Source of the DNA: Caldilineaceae bacterium bin5
Lineage (GTDB): Bacteria > Chloroflexota > Anaerolineae > Caldilineales > Caldilineaceae
Direction: 5' to 3'
Assembly (NCBI GenBank): GCA_002238445.1
Contig: MPML01000052.1
Span: 1 to 35,148, forward strand
Length of the DNA stretch: 35,148 bases
In this document: positions 34,535 to 35,148 of the stretch, one piece after another
How the letters are laid out: each line of letters begins with the position of its first letter
Position numbering within the stretch: position 1 is the first letter of the stretch
Made by a program: the position numbers and the translations under genes
The notes under the pieces: model-generated
Seen by the model: only the letters and a program-made list of their open reading frames with translations
Told to the model about the DNA's origin: nothing
Database searches by the model: none

Positions 34535-35017
34535 CTAGCTCGCGGCCCACCGCGCCAGCGCCTTATCCGCCGCCCCAATCTCCTCCACCGACCTGTAATA
34601 GTGCCGCTCCCACTCCTCCTGCGGCATCCCCGTAAACAGCATCAGATTCAACGGATACTCATCAGTATCGGCAACGCTCCGGAAGTCGTCCCGAAACAAA
34701 AACGTCGGCTTGCCCAGCGCGATCGCCATCCCCAACTCAACCATCACGCCCTCATCCGGCGGCACACCGTTGACCACGGCGAAAATGGCGTCCTTCTCTC
34801 TTACATCCCGGTAGCAGAGTTGACCGATACGATGGGCCCAGCCCGGCACACGTCTATCTACCTTCTCACCGGAGCTCGTGAACGGCTCCCACACATCCAG
34901 CCCCAGCGCTGCCACAGCCTCGATGAGCGGCGGCAGCAACAGCGCCTGCTGCTGCGCCGAAAAGCCGTATGGGTTCGCCAGATATACGCTCTTCTGTACT
35001 TTTTCAGTTTGTGTCAT
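34535..35017 (-). CDS. Nucleoside 2-deoxyribosyltransferase family protein
   Basis: A 160-residue protein of usual family length if started at ATG 35017. A longer frame to 35074 would be made of MITE sequence and is rejected. Family enzymes swap bases on 2'-deoxyribonucleosides through a covalent glutamyl intermediate. KSVYLANPYGFS is the N-terminal substrate strand. KDAIFAVVNGVPPDEGVMVELGMAIALGKP carries the second Asp motif, with Glu94 as the likely nucleophile, and LFRDDFR follows. The ribosome-binding site is weak. A MITE end lies 28 bp upstream of the start codon, so its original promoter has probably been displaced. Confidence 0.85.
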   Translation of the reverse strand: MTQTEKVQKSVYLANPYGFSAQQQALLLPPLIEAVAALGLDVWEPFTSSGEKVDRRVPGWAHRIGQLCYRDVREKDAIFAVVNGVPPDEGVMVELGMAIALGKPTFLFRDDFRSVADTDEYPLNLMLFTGMPQEEWERHYYRSVEEIGAADKALARWAAS

Positions 35018-35045
35018 GGCTGTCTCTATCGTGCAAAGTATGATA

Positions 35046-35148
35046 GTAACTACGCAGCCGCAGCTGATTCGCAACCCTGAACGAAGCGAGCAAAGGTGCT
35101 CTCTCCCCTCACTGTCTTATTATGGGCGGTCGGGCCTTCGGCCCTCCC
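35046..35148 (+). mobile_element. MITE copy, left end (runs off window)
   Basis: GTAACTACGCAGCC (35046-35059) matches the left terminal repeat of the 10138 MITE at 13 of 14 bases. Similarity continues for the rest of the window (CTGATTCG, CCTGAACGA, TCTCCCCTCA, GGGCGGTCGG). The first internal hairpin is altered to GGGCC-TTC-GGCCC with complementary changes in the stem. The 8 bases before it, GTATGATA (35038-35045), should reappear after the right end beyond the window. Confidence 0.8.

Noticed and set aside
35018..35074. N-terminal extension of the deoxyribosyltransferase to 35074
   Set aside because: The extension is encoded by MITE terminal sequence; the ATG at 35017 gives the normal family start.

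Overview
The window is GC-rich and densely coded on both strands. It looks like an environmental, probably Chloroflexota (Caldilineae/Anaerolineae-like) genome. That is an inference from the gene set: archaeal-type Asd beside a lysC-hom pair, a Crp/Fnr regulator, PQQ-propeller and TPR repeat proteins, a trypsin-deacetylase fusion, a Yip1-like membrane protein and PsuG, together with heptameric intergenic repeats. No rRNA or tRNA gene marks the lineage, so the taxonomy is tentative.

Left part (1-4670): an accessory/defence island. The window opens inside an IS3-family element whose terminal repeat appears to supply the stop codon of a DUF6602-type gene. Upstream of that gene is a class II Fic AMP-transferase preceded by three 23-bp palindromes spaced exactly 40 bp apart. 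Next come a PD-(D/E)XK nuclease-HEPN fusion, an orphan HsdR-N-like nuclease, and a scar where the 3' end of an hsdM-type methylase meets a piece of endonuclease IV.

Middle (4670-17000): a trypsin-like protease fused to a NodB polysaccharide deacetylase, whose lipoprotein-like N-terminus lies in another frame, joined exactly at a canonical -1 slippery heptamer. A Crp/Fnr regulator is divergent from it. A MacB-type exporter follows (ATPase, permease, HlyD adaptor). A 287-bp MITE with a perfect 8-bp target duplication sits at the ribosome-binding site of the adaptor gene. Further along are an aminotransferase, a 10-repeat TPR protein, PdxA and a Gfo/Idh/MocA oxidoreductase.

Right part (17000-35148): a lipoprotein and a secreted protein with 25 PQQ-type repeats (three eight-bladed propellers), an SDR enzyme, a short antitoxin-like ORF, a Yip1-like membrane protein, PsuG, FtsH, a HAD-like protein, and the aspartate pathway genes asd, hom and lysC. 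lysC-hom is preceded by a promoter, a SAM-I riboswitch and an intrinsic terminator. At the right end a DUF3800 gene is preceded by its own promoter and a compact three-way-junction RNA ending in a U8 terminator. I consider this the most interesting element of the window. A nucleoside 2-deoxyribosyltransferase and the left end of another MITE copy close the window.

Recurring through all intergenic spaces are (i) the GTAACTACTCAGCC-ended MITE and its internal double-hairpin module and (ii) strict 7-bp tandem repeats of the ACTRAAA or CACTRAC type, mostly placed at starts or stops of genes.
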